Source of the DNA: Crotophaga sulcirostris
Lineage: Eukaryota > Chordata > Aves > Cuculiformes > Crotophagidae
NCBI GenBank assembly: GCA_013397455.1
Contig: VYZB01000193.1
Coordinates: forward strand, 41,856 to 105,855
Direction: 5' to 3'
DNA: 64,000 bases
Of the stretch, positions 53,101-64,000 are shown piece after piece. The notes beneath the pieces are model-generated. The model was not told the DNA's origin and did no database searches. It worked only from the letters and a program-made list of their open reading frames with translations. A program made the position numbers and the translations under genes. How positions within the stretch are numbered: the stretch's first letter is position 1; each line of letters opens with the position of its first letter.

Positions 53101-54446
53101 GGTCCTGCAGGCAGCTTTTATTTTCTCAAACCCGAGGAGGATACTAAATAAGAAAAAATGTTACGTTATCTGGTACTGTTACTGCAAACCAAGAGGGCAT
53201 TCTCCACACCTCTGCAGTTCCTGGAACTTTTGAAATAGACACCATGTCACACTTGATTCTTCATTTAAAAAAAAAAAAAGGAAGCAGATGCAGGGCTGCC
53301 ACAGTCTCCAGGCTCAAGTGCATAGAAAGGAAACTTTTGCAATTAAGATGTGGGTTACTGATCCTTTTCCTCTTCTGAATGGCTGAAGCAGGTCCTTCAC
53401 TGGGCCAGTGTTTCTTTACTAACCTTATGAAAGTGGAACACCTTGCTTTAAATCTAATGCAGCTAAATAGAACCAGCAATAAATGACTGTCTAATGTGAA
53501 CCTGAGAACTGCTCCACACTCAAGGACTTTTCCTCTAAAGTACATTGAATAGGGCATGTAAAAAGCCTTCTACCTTCATTAATTGGCTCTGTATGTGGCA
53601 ATTTACAGTCTACATGGAGGCAATTTTGGCTCATGAAGAAGCTGATTACATTACAGCTCATTAGCAAGAATACCTTTGTTACTGAAAGTTTCTCTTAAGG
53701 ATAGCTAGGGCTCCCTGTGACCTACTTCTAATGCTTTTAGCGCTCTCAGATTTCTCAATTTTATTTAAGTATCTACCTGACATATGACTGGCTGCAGGAT
53801 AAGATAGGCTCACAGTCTAATTTTAGATTGGAAGATGTAGGTTTTCTTATGTGAGAAATAAATTCAAAAATAACTTTTTAGATCATAAGATGCTGGCAAG
53901 TTTATGGAAATAGTTCACATTTCCATTCCAGTAGTTGAGAAAGGGGAACAGCAATCCCGAACATTTATAACTCTGTTCTGATTCTTTGTATTCAGATGAA
54001 TACATATTTTCCTTATTTCTGACCCCAGAGGAGTTTCTTCTCAGGAACTTTTCCATTGGTTGTATTGCCAAAACCAATATTGCTTTCTGGAAGATTCTGT
54101 AGAGTTGAATGGAGATTAAAAATAAAGGCTGTAGAGAAATATAATGGAGTTTTAAAGCAATTTCTGTGGAATGCTAAATAATCTAGCTAAGATTTTTTTC
54201 TTCTTTATTTTTTTCAGTAGCTACAGAATCCTGGAGTATGAATATGATTTTCTGTTAAATACCCCAAAGATGCTGAAAAATTCGGAAGACAACACAGCAT
54301 ATGAATTTCTAGTGGCTTTTGTATATCTCCCTTATGGAGAAATGGACTTACTATGTTATCGACATATATTATTTAGAGGTTCCTAAAGAATTTAATTACC
54401 ATGAAGCTTTGGATTTCTGGGGCTTTCTAGATGAACATTACCTTTT
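50134..54446. other. AT-rich intergenic or intronic DNA
   Basis: About 4.3 kb without a recognised gene. It contains the hairpin and CTCCTG repeats at 52249-52291 and an A-tract near 53268-53279. The stretch 53570-53700 has homeodomain-like cores (TTAATTGG, GCTCATTAG) and is noted as a possible conserved non-coding element. Confidence 0.55.
52249..52291. repeat. Perfect 8-bp hairpin followed by CTCCTG repeats
   Basis: CAGAATAG (52249-52256), loop CTCCTG, then CTATTCTG (52263-52270), a perfect 8-bp stem with a 6-base loop. The loop unit continues to the right as GCTCCTGCTCCTGCTCC. The hairpin may have formed when the repeat expanded by slippage. It has no T-tract or other sign of being a terminator. 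Confidence 0.75.
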
Positions 54447-54451
54447 GCCAG

Positions 54452-55197
54452 TGTGAAGTCCTGCTTCTGACACCTGGTCCTCCTGACTTGCACAGTCAGA
54501 GAGGGAGGGTCTTTTGTTGTCTGCGCGGCAAATTGGAGACCGACTAGTGTCCCAGGGTAAATTGTAACCAGTATTTATGTTGGGCATGGCCAAAACGACA
54601 CATCGCTGTGTACTTTGGTTTACTTGGGCGTACTATGCCTTGCAACTTCCCAAAGTTGCAAAACCAGATTTCAATTTGTTCACATCACAATCTGATACCC
54701 ACAAGGCAGCTGGACAAAACAACACAACTCTGATTCGAACAAATACACTGTAGTGCCATGGAATAGGGACATTATAAGAAGTGAGAGAAAGAGAAGCAAG
54801 ATTAGCTGGGGGGAGAAGATTAAAATAGACACCACTTCATGGACCTCTGGAAAACGTGGGTTTTAGTCATGTGATCCTGTAGTTCTTCTGCAGGATGTCT
54901 TCAGGTGGGTTCATGGGGTGGTGGGTGCCCGTGCCTACCTTTCTTGAGTCCCACAGAAACTCCTTTGGGACGGTTTTGGAATTGCGGGTGGGAGCTCCAG
55001 GATCACTGGCAGTTCAACAGACCCTTGCCAGAATGGTCTCTGTATGAACCCTTTGGGTCTGCATACTTAGTTAGGTGCAGGGGTGTACTCAAGTCGATGT
55101 TTAAGACATTACAAGTAGAGTCAGATGATGTTTAGGACAACACAAGTCGAATCCGTCAATGTTTAAGACAACAATAGCAGGAGAGTTAGTCTTTACA
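54452..55197 (-). mobile_element. Solo LTR, 746 bp, ERVL-like, with 5-bp target duplication
   Basis: The + strand reads TGTGAAGTCC at the left end and GTCTTTACA at the right end, and GCCAG flanks both sides (54447-54451 and 55198-55202). The patch differs in base composition from its surroundings. The minus orientation is favoured because a TATA-like ATAAATA (complement of 54572-54578) lies about 120 bases before the left end, which would be U5, and because three imperfect repeats sit near the right end, where the enhancer part of U3 would be. No clear AATAAA was found in that orientation, and on the + strand a TATAAG near 54773 and ATTAAA near 54820 leave some doubt. No internal retroviral sequence adjoins it. 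The 5-bp duplication is typical of ERVL-type elements. The family is inferred. Confidence 0.82.
55085..55171 (-). repeat. Three imperfect repeats in the LTR, likely U3
   Basis: The motif GATGTTTAAGACA or a close variant occurs three times on the + strand (near 55097, 55126 and 55158), each set apart by AAGTCGA or AAGTAGA and a few more bases. The spacing is about 30 bases. Repeats of this kind in U3 often act as retroviral enhancers, which supports the minus orientation; activity is not shown. Confidence 0.6.
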
Positions 55198-55202
55198 GCC
55201 AG

Positions 55203-58200
55203 CATTAGTAGAAATACATTCTATGCAGTGACTAGATAGTGGCATTACTGTGTCTACAGACCCTGGATTGTCTAATGGTGGAATGAAAGAGGTAACCTAA
55301 ATAGCAGACATCTTTCTGACATCATTCTTTGGTTTTCATTGAGTTATTTTACAAGCAAACATAAGGTGACACTTTGTGTATGATTTTCTACATATACTCA
55401 GCTTCCACGACGGCAACAAGACATACTGAGGCAATAATTCAGGGATATATGTTTAAATTAATTGTCTTGCTTCAGGATACATTCTTCCTTCAGATTTCAT
55501 TATTTCCATTTTCAGCTTTGTGCTTGCATGTAACTTGCTTAGTATTGAACATATGAATTACACATGAACCTGCAAACGTGCTTGAGCGTCATGGAAGCAG
55601 TAGTTCACCCACAATCGTCAATAGAACCATGCAAGAATAAACTCAAGGGCCACACAGAGGTCTACATTAAGAGGGCTGCATGATTTGCCTCTTATCAAGG
55701 CCGTAAATCCTTAGATTGGATCTCCTCCTCGGAGCTGCAGAAATCTCAGATTTATCCAAGACTGTTATTCATGCTCTACAATTGGTTCTGCTTTAAGGCA
55801 CAGTTAATCTGGGCATTTTTCTACTATATTGCACCTTTTTTTCCTTCGTCTTCTGTAGGTATTCTCTAAGGTACTGCACTTAGGTAATCTTCCATTTTAT
55901 CAAAAAATGGGAAATGAGTAGGTCTAAAAGAAAGCCCTTTGGATTGGCATAAGCTATTTTGTAGTATCAGTGGCTTTAGAGGGCTATCAGAATCCTTCAT
56001 ATGTGCAGTGGAATTTCCTGTGAAGACAGTCAGGTGATTAGGGGAACAAAAATTTCACTAAGACACCTGGATCCAATGAATTTGCCATTCATCATATTTA
56101 CAAGGTAAAGATACTTTTGCAGTCTATTTAGGATAACATACAGCATTCAACCAGTTTGCAATGGAGACAAATTATTATGATTAGACAGCAAGAAGTCTTT
56201 TTACATAGACACGTAAAACTCTGCCAAGCTCCATATTGCATGAGGGCTTGACCCCAGACCCTGCATTGATTTAAGGAACTATATTCTGTACATGATAGTA
56301 TTATTCCTTTTGACTATATTCCATTTGTGTCAGAGGACTACAGCGTGAAAGGACCACATGAATGATGCAACAGCACTCTGCTTCATGTTTGAACTACAGA
56401 CAATAATAAATCAAATACCTTGTTCATTCATAGTCCATTTAATCACTAACCATGGCATAGTACTGATTTCTTACACAGAAATGCAAAAAATAACACCCAG
56501 GACATCATGGGGTCCGGGGGCTGCTAAGGACCAGGAGGGTCAGGCGTTTCCCATAGGGGTGGCAGGGTAGAACCTGGCTGACAGGACCCTTCTACTTCCC
56601 TTCCAGGGAGCTAGGCAAGTGGAGGGACATCATGGGGACAGGGAGGTTCCTGGCTAGACTGAAACAGGGCACATCATCTGTCAAGTGTTTCAAGAAGTAA
56701 AAGTTTCTATGATCCCTAATTGATGGTAGTAGCAGGATATTACTAGTTTGTACACTGGAGATGTGGATGCTTAGTCTTTTGTAAATCACCTGCTTTTCCC
56801 AACACCACTGCTGGAGAATGGCCCTATTCAGAGGCGTGGGAAAATTCTGTCTGTTTACTGATTTTTGAAAAAAACTTAAGTCCTATAACCCATTATTCAT
56901 AGCTGGCTTTCATAGTGCTATTGGCATCATAAGGACTGGTCAAGGACTAATATTTTCAGAAACTTTGCTCTAATAAAGAATATAAATTGTAAGCATCACT
57001 ATTTTATGAATCTTTGTTATGAAGGTAAGATTCAATCTATAATTATAATCATGAATTGGGGAAACATTACAAAACAAAGCTTCTGTTTTCTATGTAATAT
57101 TCCTAACAGGCACATGAAAGCAGTCGAATTCCATCAAAGACAATGAGACTGTGCATGGGCTCAAAATCCACTACCTGCAAGTGACTTACTGAATTGATGT
57201 CTTTTCTACAAAAACATATAGTTCTTGGTCATTTCAGAGATTCTGAAAACAGATTTATATTTTTTCGTGGTAGTAGAGATATCCTGAGGACTACATTCTA
57301 ATTCTTTTGAATGGTAAGAAATAAAGTTAAATGGTTTGCTTAGTGAACAGATGCTAGTTGCTATGAATTAAAACATATCTACTCTTTGGCAAAAAAGAGG
57401 TTCTATCTGTGGTTCATAAAATTTTCTAATGAACATATTTTTTGTTGAAAAATTAGTGTGAAGTCCAAGTGAGATATTGAGAAAGATATTTGCTTTTTCA
57501 TGGAAAACTTGATTTCTTAAAGTCAGACTTTCTATATCTTAAACAACATCATTGAAAGATAAAATAATTTAATATGTTTTATTTTCTTGTATACTCTACT
57601 TAAAGAGACGTTTTGTTTGTTTAGTACTTTTCCCTCTGCAAACTGAATTTCTCAGCTGCATTACATCTTCCAAGAAACGCCATGGTTGGAAAATGTCTCA
57701 TTTCAATTGCCTCCTTTTACCACAAGCAAGATTATACTTCATCACAGCACAATGGAGCAGTAACTGAGACATCAGGAAATCCAGTTTACAGAAGACCACA
57801 GGAGGGAACAAAACAAACTACAATTCTTTTATGTCTTTAAATCTCATTATGGCTTCCATTAGCTTTCAATTTTTTTAGCTAGCAGCATGTCCATGGTCAC
57901 TTTGGTAAAAAATGACTTTTCAGAAATTTATCATCATCCAGTTGTCCACAGAGAATAAGTCTGCCTTCAGATATTGATGATTTTCCTTTATGGTTCATTT
58001 AGAACTTAGCTGTGATTTGTTAGGTTCATGAATCTAGAAACCCATTTAGGGAGTAATAAAGACTTGTATAATTGAGCATAACATGGACCTGCACTAGTGA
58101 CAGCAACAGTTGCCTATACAGTCTGTGTACCTGGGTAACCTGACAGCTAAAGGGCAGAGCTGCAAGGCAGAAGAGGATAGTCATGATTTCTGCTCATAGG

Positions 58201-61200
58201 AGTGGGCAAGGTGAGATGGTGTTCATATCTAATTATGCGGATGTTCAAAAGACAGGTTGGCAGCACTCTGTGTTGTCAGACTCCCGAGTCCAGCTATTCT
58301 TTGACATATCCTAGACATCCCTTGAACTCACTGGCTACAGCTCCTTCCTGACAGAGGAAAATAAGCAGTTAAACATGCTTGTTGCTTAAGAAAAATCCAA
58401 GTAAGAATCAGAGGAAGTGATATTATATGAAGGAGTAGAGAACTGGTGAAAGTAGAAAATTAAGGCTTCCCATTGTTTTGAGAGGTTAAAGCTAGAGTGA
58501 CACGCATAGTGATCTACAGTTTTTCGGTGTCTGGTTCAGGATAAACTCCAAGGCAGTAAATGACCAGATGAGCCTTTCAAAAGCTACAGTAACACTGAGT
58601 GGAAAGAAACACCATTAAGTCAGATGTAGGAACTTACATCTTTTGAACAGTCTGCAGTTAGGGGGAGGGGAGGAAGTCAATTTGTCACTGTATATGAATG
58701 AAACAACTATATACACATATGCAATTCTGTGTACATAGGATCATGTGTATTGGTTTAACAGGATTCAATACATTCTTTTATCTTACTGCAGTTGCTAAAG
58801 GCTGTTTAGCATTCATATGAAACTGTTGAGTTTGGCACAGAATTGCTACCAGTGCTGAGATCATAGAAGCAGAACAGCCCCTCTCCCCCAGAAAGAAACA
58901 AACAAAACAAAACCCCAAAAATATTAACAAAATTTTCAATTAATTTTTGAGTTTTACAATCTGGTAGCAGGAGAATGTAAAGGAAAAAAAATCCTTCACA
59001 AGGGAATTTACCAAGGCAAGCTAAATCTGGAAGTCAGTAAACATGTAAAAGCGATGATGCTATTTTTTGCAACCTCTTTGTAGATTAGAAATGCACTTTA
59101 AGGTAACTCAGCCATTACCATCTATGTTTAATTACTTCTTTGATAATAGATTTCTTCCTGGTACATTAAATGACTATAATATACAATACAATACCGTTAT
59201 TGGCCTAAATGCATTGATATAAAAAGATGGTGTCAGCAAGGTAGTCTTTTTCCAGTCCCTGCCATTTAACATAGTGTTAACAACAAATTTCTCTGACAGG
59301 CTTATGAGGTGTATTTATTCACATTGATGAAACTATTATTGTAGTTTGACTCACTGGTGTGCAAAATAACAGTAAGGATTTTAAATTTTTTGCATAAGGT
59401 GAATAAAAACATATTCTGTACAAGTATGCAAGTTGAGTGTGCGATTTCTTACTGTTACAGGGTATTGACCCAAATCCTAATATTGATATTAATATTATAC
59501 TCTAACTACATAATGGCAGAAGATATTTCATAAAGATATATGTTGTGGCAGTTTCTAAATGATGTAAACCATGTTTACCAGAACATATTTTACATCAGTT
59601 TACTGTGTTTTTGCATAAATTTTATTTTTTAACTGTGTTAGAAAAATGAAAGTATAAACCCTCCTACACTCTGAGATTTTGCCTTAGCAATATTTACTAA
59701 AAGAAGCAGTGGTCATCTATACTCACCCATATTTTTAGTAAGATTGCAACATTATCTCATTCTTAGTTTCCTGCAGAAGAAAGAAACTAATTAAAGACAC
59801 CCTTATTAGTGGTGAATTCCATATAATGACTCCATAGTTTTCAGCTCAAAAATTGACCTAGTGTCTTCTTTATTGCTGAGAGTTTGAGCATCTAGACACG
59901 GACAAATACAATTGCAGCTCCAAATCTGATTAAAGAAATTAAGATTAATGACCAAAGAGGATAAGATTTCCTCCTGCTGATGACCTAATGCTGTTTATAG
60001 TTTGGTCTAAGGCCAACCTACACTTACCATTGGCTTTTTCTCTCTTTATAATGAGGAAGTAAGAGTTTCAAAAAAGACAGGATGTAAAATTAACTCTTTT
60101 ACAGAATAGGTATTGCTTGCACTTGTAGGAAATACAGTAACTTCTTCAGAAAGTGGAAATCCTAGAACTTTAATGTTCCCATGAAAGACCACTGTTTTCA
60201 CGTATTGTAAACATGGACTGTCTCCACTTTAGAAAAATGTACAGGGCAACATATCACTATAACTATACATAACACTATATGAATGCATGAAGTTCCCAAT
60301 TCTGATTGGAAAAAACAAGATCATAACACACAACATTTTTCTCTTTATGTATTTCTTATTTTGAGATGATGTTCAGCTGCATGTTCTGGAAAACTTGTAG
60401 TTACTTTAGGATTTTTAATAATTTCTCTGGAATTGAAATATGAAAATCAAGGATCAAAAAAATTATTGTAATACAAAGAATTTCTGTTTTCCTAAAGTGT
60501 GCCTGAACAAAATTTCTGGAGAAAAAACAAATAGACAAAGTCATTGTGATTTCAGTTTTTGTAACTAATTGTAACTGAAAGTAACATTTCTCCATTTCGT
60601 GAACAAAACCAAACATTTAACAATGAACTGTTCTAATCTGTTTTCTTTTGCGGGTTATTTGCATGGGGGGATGTTTCATACTACAAGATTCAGAAAAGAT
60701 GAGAGAAATGCCTACAGTCACATGATATGTCAGTGGCATAGAAAGAAAAAGATATGTGTATAGCCCTCTCCTGAATGTTTTGCTTCACTTGTAGACATAT
60801 GTTGTTCACCTTGGAAAATGTTTGAGTTTGAAATACTTTCTATGACATTTTTTTGCATTAGAAGTGGTAAAAAGAAATAATAGCGCTTTTCATATGGCTT
60901 ACTGAAAGATTTTCAAGGGTTTTGTGGGTTCCAGGATTAAACTGTTTAGTAAGAGTTAAATAATAAATACATATGTTTTCTTCTACTCATTAACAAAATA
61001 AGTAAGGATGGAAAGAACAGAGGAGACCTGTTCCCTTGTAGCATTTAAAATAAGATTGTGCATGGAAAAAAAAAATATGTTTGATAAAGATTTTGTAAAA
61101 GAAGAACAATGTTCCAGCAATTATTGGAATAGGAAAACAGACTGAAGGAGAAAAACTAAAAGAAATGGATCAAGGACATGTGTTAGAAATTGGATAGGGC

Positions 61201-64000
61201 TCTTTCAAAAATTAACAGTTTTAAACTGCACCCAAAAATGATTTGAAAATCATCAAAATTATCAGAGGGTGATGCTTATGTCACTAAAGCCAATTTTGAT
61301 TTGCTATGAAATGCTCTTGCTATTCTTGGAGATTCAGACTGGATATGAGGTGGATGTGTGCCATGTAAATGTATTATTCATATCTAAGGAGAATATTTTA
61401 CTGTAAAGACTTAGTTCCATGTCATAGGTGGCTAGAACGAATCACTGCGTTTCTTCTTGGAAGAACCTATATGGTGTTTGCCTTAGGACTGAGAGAAAAC
61501 TTTTAGCTAAATGGTGGACATAATAGTGTCTTTCTTACAGAGTTTATATTGCAAACAGGTTGATCCCTGATGAGGTCAATAAGAGGGTTTATTGATTAAC
61601 TGGGAGAAGGAAAAATAGGCCCAGTTAGGCTATTAATCAAAATATCAAGGTTAAGTGCAGAGATGAAACAATTTTTTATGTGTTAGATGGTCTTTAGAGA
61701 ACTTCTACGCTTCAGGGAAGGTTTTCTTCAACTGTGATTGACAAATCAACCTCTTCAGGAGGGTGACAGAAAGTAGCATTTAAGGCCAGATGGAAACATT
61801 AAGTAACTACTTAAGGGCAAGAGAGGAAAATGAAGTGTTTGCTATAGAGGAAACAGGTAACTATCGTTAGGACTCTTTCCTCTTCCAAATAAGTTTGCTA
61901 ATTGAAAATATTTACTATGATAGATATTTATAAAAATCCCAAAGACTGATGAAATTTTCAGCCAGTCTGCAAGACATGGTCAGATAGCCAACGCCTTCCT
62001 TTTTGTCCTTCCATGATGAGTAAATTACTGAAATGTGTTCTGACCGCATATCCCCTCAACACCTTTTTTTCACTAGAGTATTTTACTGCTTGCATTTTAG
62101 CTTGAAGAAAATGGAAAATGTCAAATCTAATTGCCACTGATTCAGTTAGAGAGTCATTTGGCGTTCTCTGGGTTGTCTAATGGAAAGACTGGAGGAACAG
62201 ATCTGTGAAGTTCTCAGTATTTATAGTCTTAATGAAACATTACATTTAAAGATGGCAAAAATATTCATCTTTGAGTTAAATATTGCACTCGGAAAAAGCT
62301 ATGAATGATTTTCTTAACGCAAACTCTTCTAGCCTTTTTAAGAAATTACCACATTTTTCTCTATTAAACCTTTACTGGTTAGTAAAGACCACTTTTTCTA
62401 GGCAAAACCTTTCCTATTCCATGTTAATTCTCAAATTTCAAAGACAAGTGAGGCATTTTGAGCACTGCTTTCAATTGGAAAATGGCAATGGACACCAGGC
62501 CAAGTTCTAGATGACAGATACTTTGTAGTTTCTGTTTCTCCTAGTCTAAGGCTTGCAAGTGTAGGCAAGGGCACTGCACTGGAAAACTGTGCGACAAGTT
62601 CATGTTGTTGTTGCTTGTTATCCAAATTGTTATTTTTTCACAATGAAAAAGAGTATGACAATAATACAATGTCTTATCTACTATTTAAGAGTTTAACCAT
62701 TGCCCCTTCAGCATTTAGGATTAAAAACAAATCATATATTTTCTAGCAGAGAGTCTTCAGGCTGCTTTCTATTCAGCATAACCAGATTTAAAAAGGACTC
62801 TTTTATAACTGTTTGTCTCTATGGAAAACTCTGTACACAAAAGGTTGTTGGATAAAATATTTGAGGCACTATTGGACAATATGAAGAAACAGATGTTATG
62901 AAATTACAACTATCCTTTTTCTTTTTTTCTTAAATTTTGCATAATGGTGCTTGTTTCTTGTATTTTTAAATAGCTTCTATGTGAGGAGGAATAGCTAAAA
63001 ATAATATTTGAAAAAAGATACTGTCAAATGTTGTGCCTAACTGATTGGGGTAGGTCCACAGAATAGACAGGTAGTCAGGATAGTGACTTATTTTAAAAAT
63101 GAGATAATTTGTAAGCATAAGAATATATTTTCTACCTGGTGCTTAGGAATTTTTATAGAGCTCCCTTCAAACAAATAAAGTGACTTGTCTATCTAAAACC
63201 CTGCACATGCTTCTAAAAATCTACCATGTAATATAAGTAGAAGATTCAATGATCTCTGAAAGAGAAATGAGATTTAGTGTCTTTCTGCAGTTTTGACCAG
63301 CTGGATTTTCCTTCTGTTCATATTGTAGCAGTCAGATAGTAGTCATAGTTACAGTAAAATGACCTATTTATGATAAAAATGTACATTGCTCTTTTTATTT
63401 TTTTCTTCATGTTATATACAAAGGAAGACCTATTTTTTTTCAGAGATTTATATGGAATTACATTTTGAAAGTTACATTCTTGACCACTTCATCTTCTATG
63501 TTACTTCAAAATTAAACCTGATCTTGTCTTAAAACAAGGTTTCTTAGTAGGTATAGTGAAAAGATAGCTTGTCAGGAAGTATCAATGGGTTGTAGATTGA
63601 GAACTCAGAGAAAAGAGTCATAATGGTATAGCATTAAGACCATGAAAAAAAGGGAAAGAAGAAACAAAGCAGTTTCTTTGTTTCTTGCTCCTTGTCAGTC
63701 TCTGGTGTGCTTTTAATTACTTTTGGTAAGCTCTGTGCATCTATAGGGGTGCCAAAGCAGCATTTCAGGTCTCTTCTTCCACCTCTAGTCTTCGTGTCAT
63801 TAAGGTCCACCTTCAGTGATTACTAGTGTCCTCCCAGCCAGGACTTTTGTACCATACTGCCTCACAGACACACATCATTGTCAGTCAGTTGGTAGCCCTC
63901 TTCTGAATTCTCTCTGGTAGCCCTGGTGAAAGGTCTAGCAATGGCAGGAATACAAATGTGTTGTCAAAATTCGATGTTATTTCTCACTGACCCCCTTTCT
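55203..64000. other. AT-rich intergenic or intronic DNA
   Basis: About 8.8 kb with no recognised gene, RNA gene or interspersed repeat. A GC-rich patch lies at 56495-56660 and is listed separately. Another GC-richer stretch near 63720-63930 repeats TGGTAGCCCT (63890s and 63910s) but is not otherwise recognised. Confidence 0.55.
56495..56660. other. GC-rich patch with a repeated 13-mer
   Basis: An island of GC-rich sequence inside AT-rich DNA. GGACATCATGGGG occurs at 56500-56512 and again at 56625-56637, 125 bases apart. G-rich blocks (GGTCCGGGGGC, GGGACAGGGAGG) lie beside each copy. It matches no repeat I know. It could be a remnant of an old element with terminal or tandem repeats, or a piece of a GC-rich satellite. 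Confidence 0.4.

Noticed and set aside
1..64000. CRISPR array, operon, prophage or bacterial-type system
   Set aside because: No regularly spaced repeats, no dense coding and no ribosome-binding-site pattern; the repeats and composition are vertebrate.
1..64000. tRNA, snRNA or rRNA genes
   Set aside because: No A-box/B-box pairs, U6-like starts or rRNA blocks were recognised on either strand by eye; a covariance-model scan was not possible.

Overview
The window looks like gene-poor nuclear DNA from a bird. This is inferred from the repeats, not from any gene. The background is AT-rich and mostly unique, with no recognisable protein-coding gene and no RNA gene. The interspersed repeats that can be named are CR1 LINE fragments and solitary LTRs of the kind found in avian genomes, and no mammalian-type SINE was recognised. 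It could be a gene desert or a very long intron; the sequence alone does not decide between these.

Layout. At 1-1200 a CR1 retrotransposon lies on the minus strand and runs off the left edge. Its reverse-transcriptase frame is split by a 364-bp solo LTR (338-701) flanked by a perfect 6-bp target duplication. A decayed CR1 endonuclease fragment (+) lies at about 16243-16530. A second, 316-bp solo LTR (24796-25111) has a 6-bp duplication. A 2.76-kb, 5'-truncated and heavily mutated CR1 (-) fills about 32287-35045. A 130-bp pentanucleotide microsatellite lies at 39217-39345. A short CR1 3' end (-) lies at about 49993-50133. A third solo LTR (54452-55197) has a 5-bp duplication and internal repeats near one end. 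A 50-N assembly gap is at 12539-12588 and a single N at 39252.

The stretches between these are AT-rich, with short homopolymers, small tandem repeats and inverted repeats. Almost all open frames are short, and many begin at non-ATG codons. The longest (35857-36417, 186 codons) crosses a G/T low-complexity tract. One stretch, 9166-9458, resembles an exon (acceptor, donor, open frame) but has no recognised protein similarity and is offered only as a hypothesis.

No genes here act together. The biology that can be read is a record of retroelements: CR1 insertions truncated at the 5' end, LTR insertions reduced to solo LTRs (normally by recombination between the two LTRs), and one clear order of events, with the first LTR younger than the CR1 it interrupts. 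I found no convincing undescribed system.
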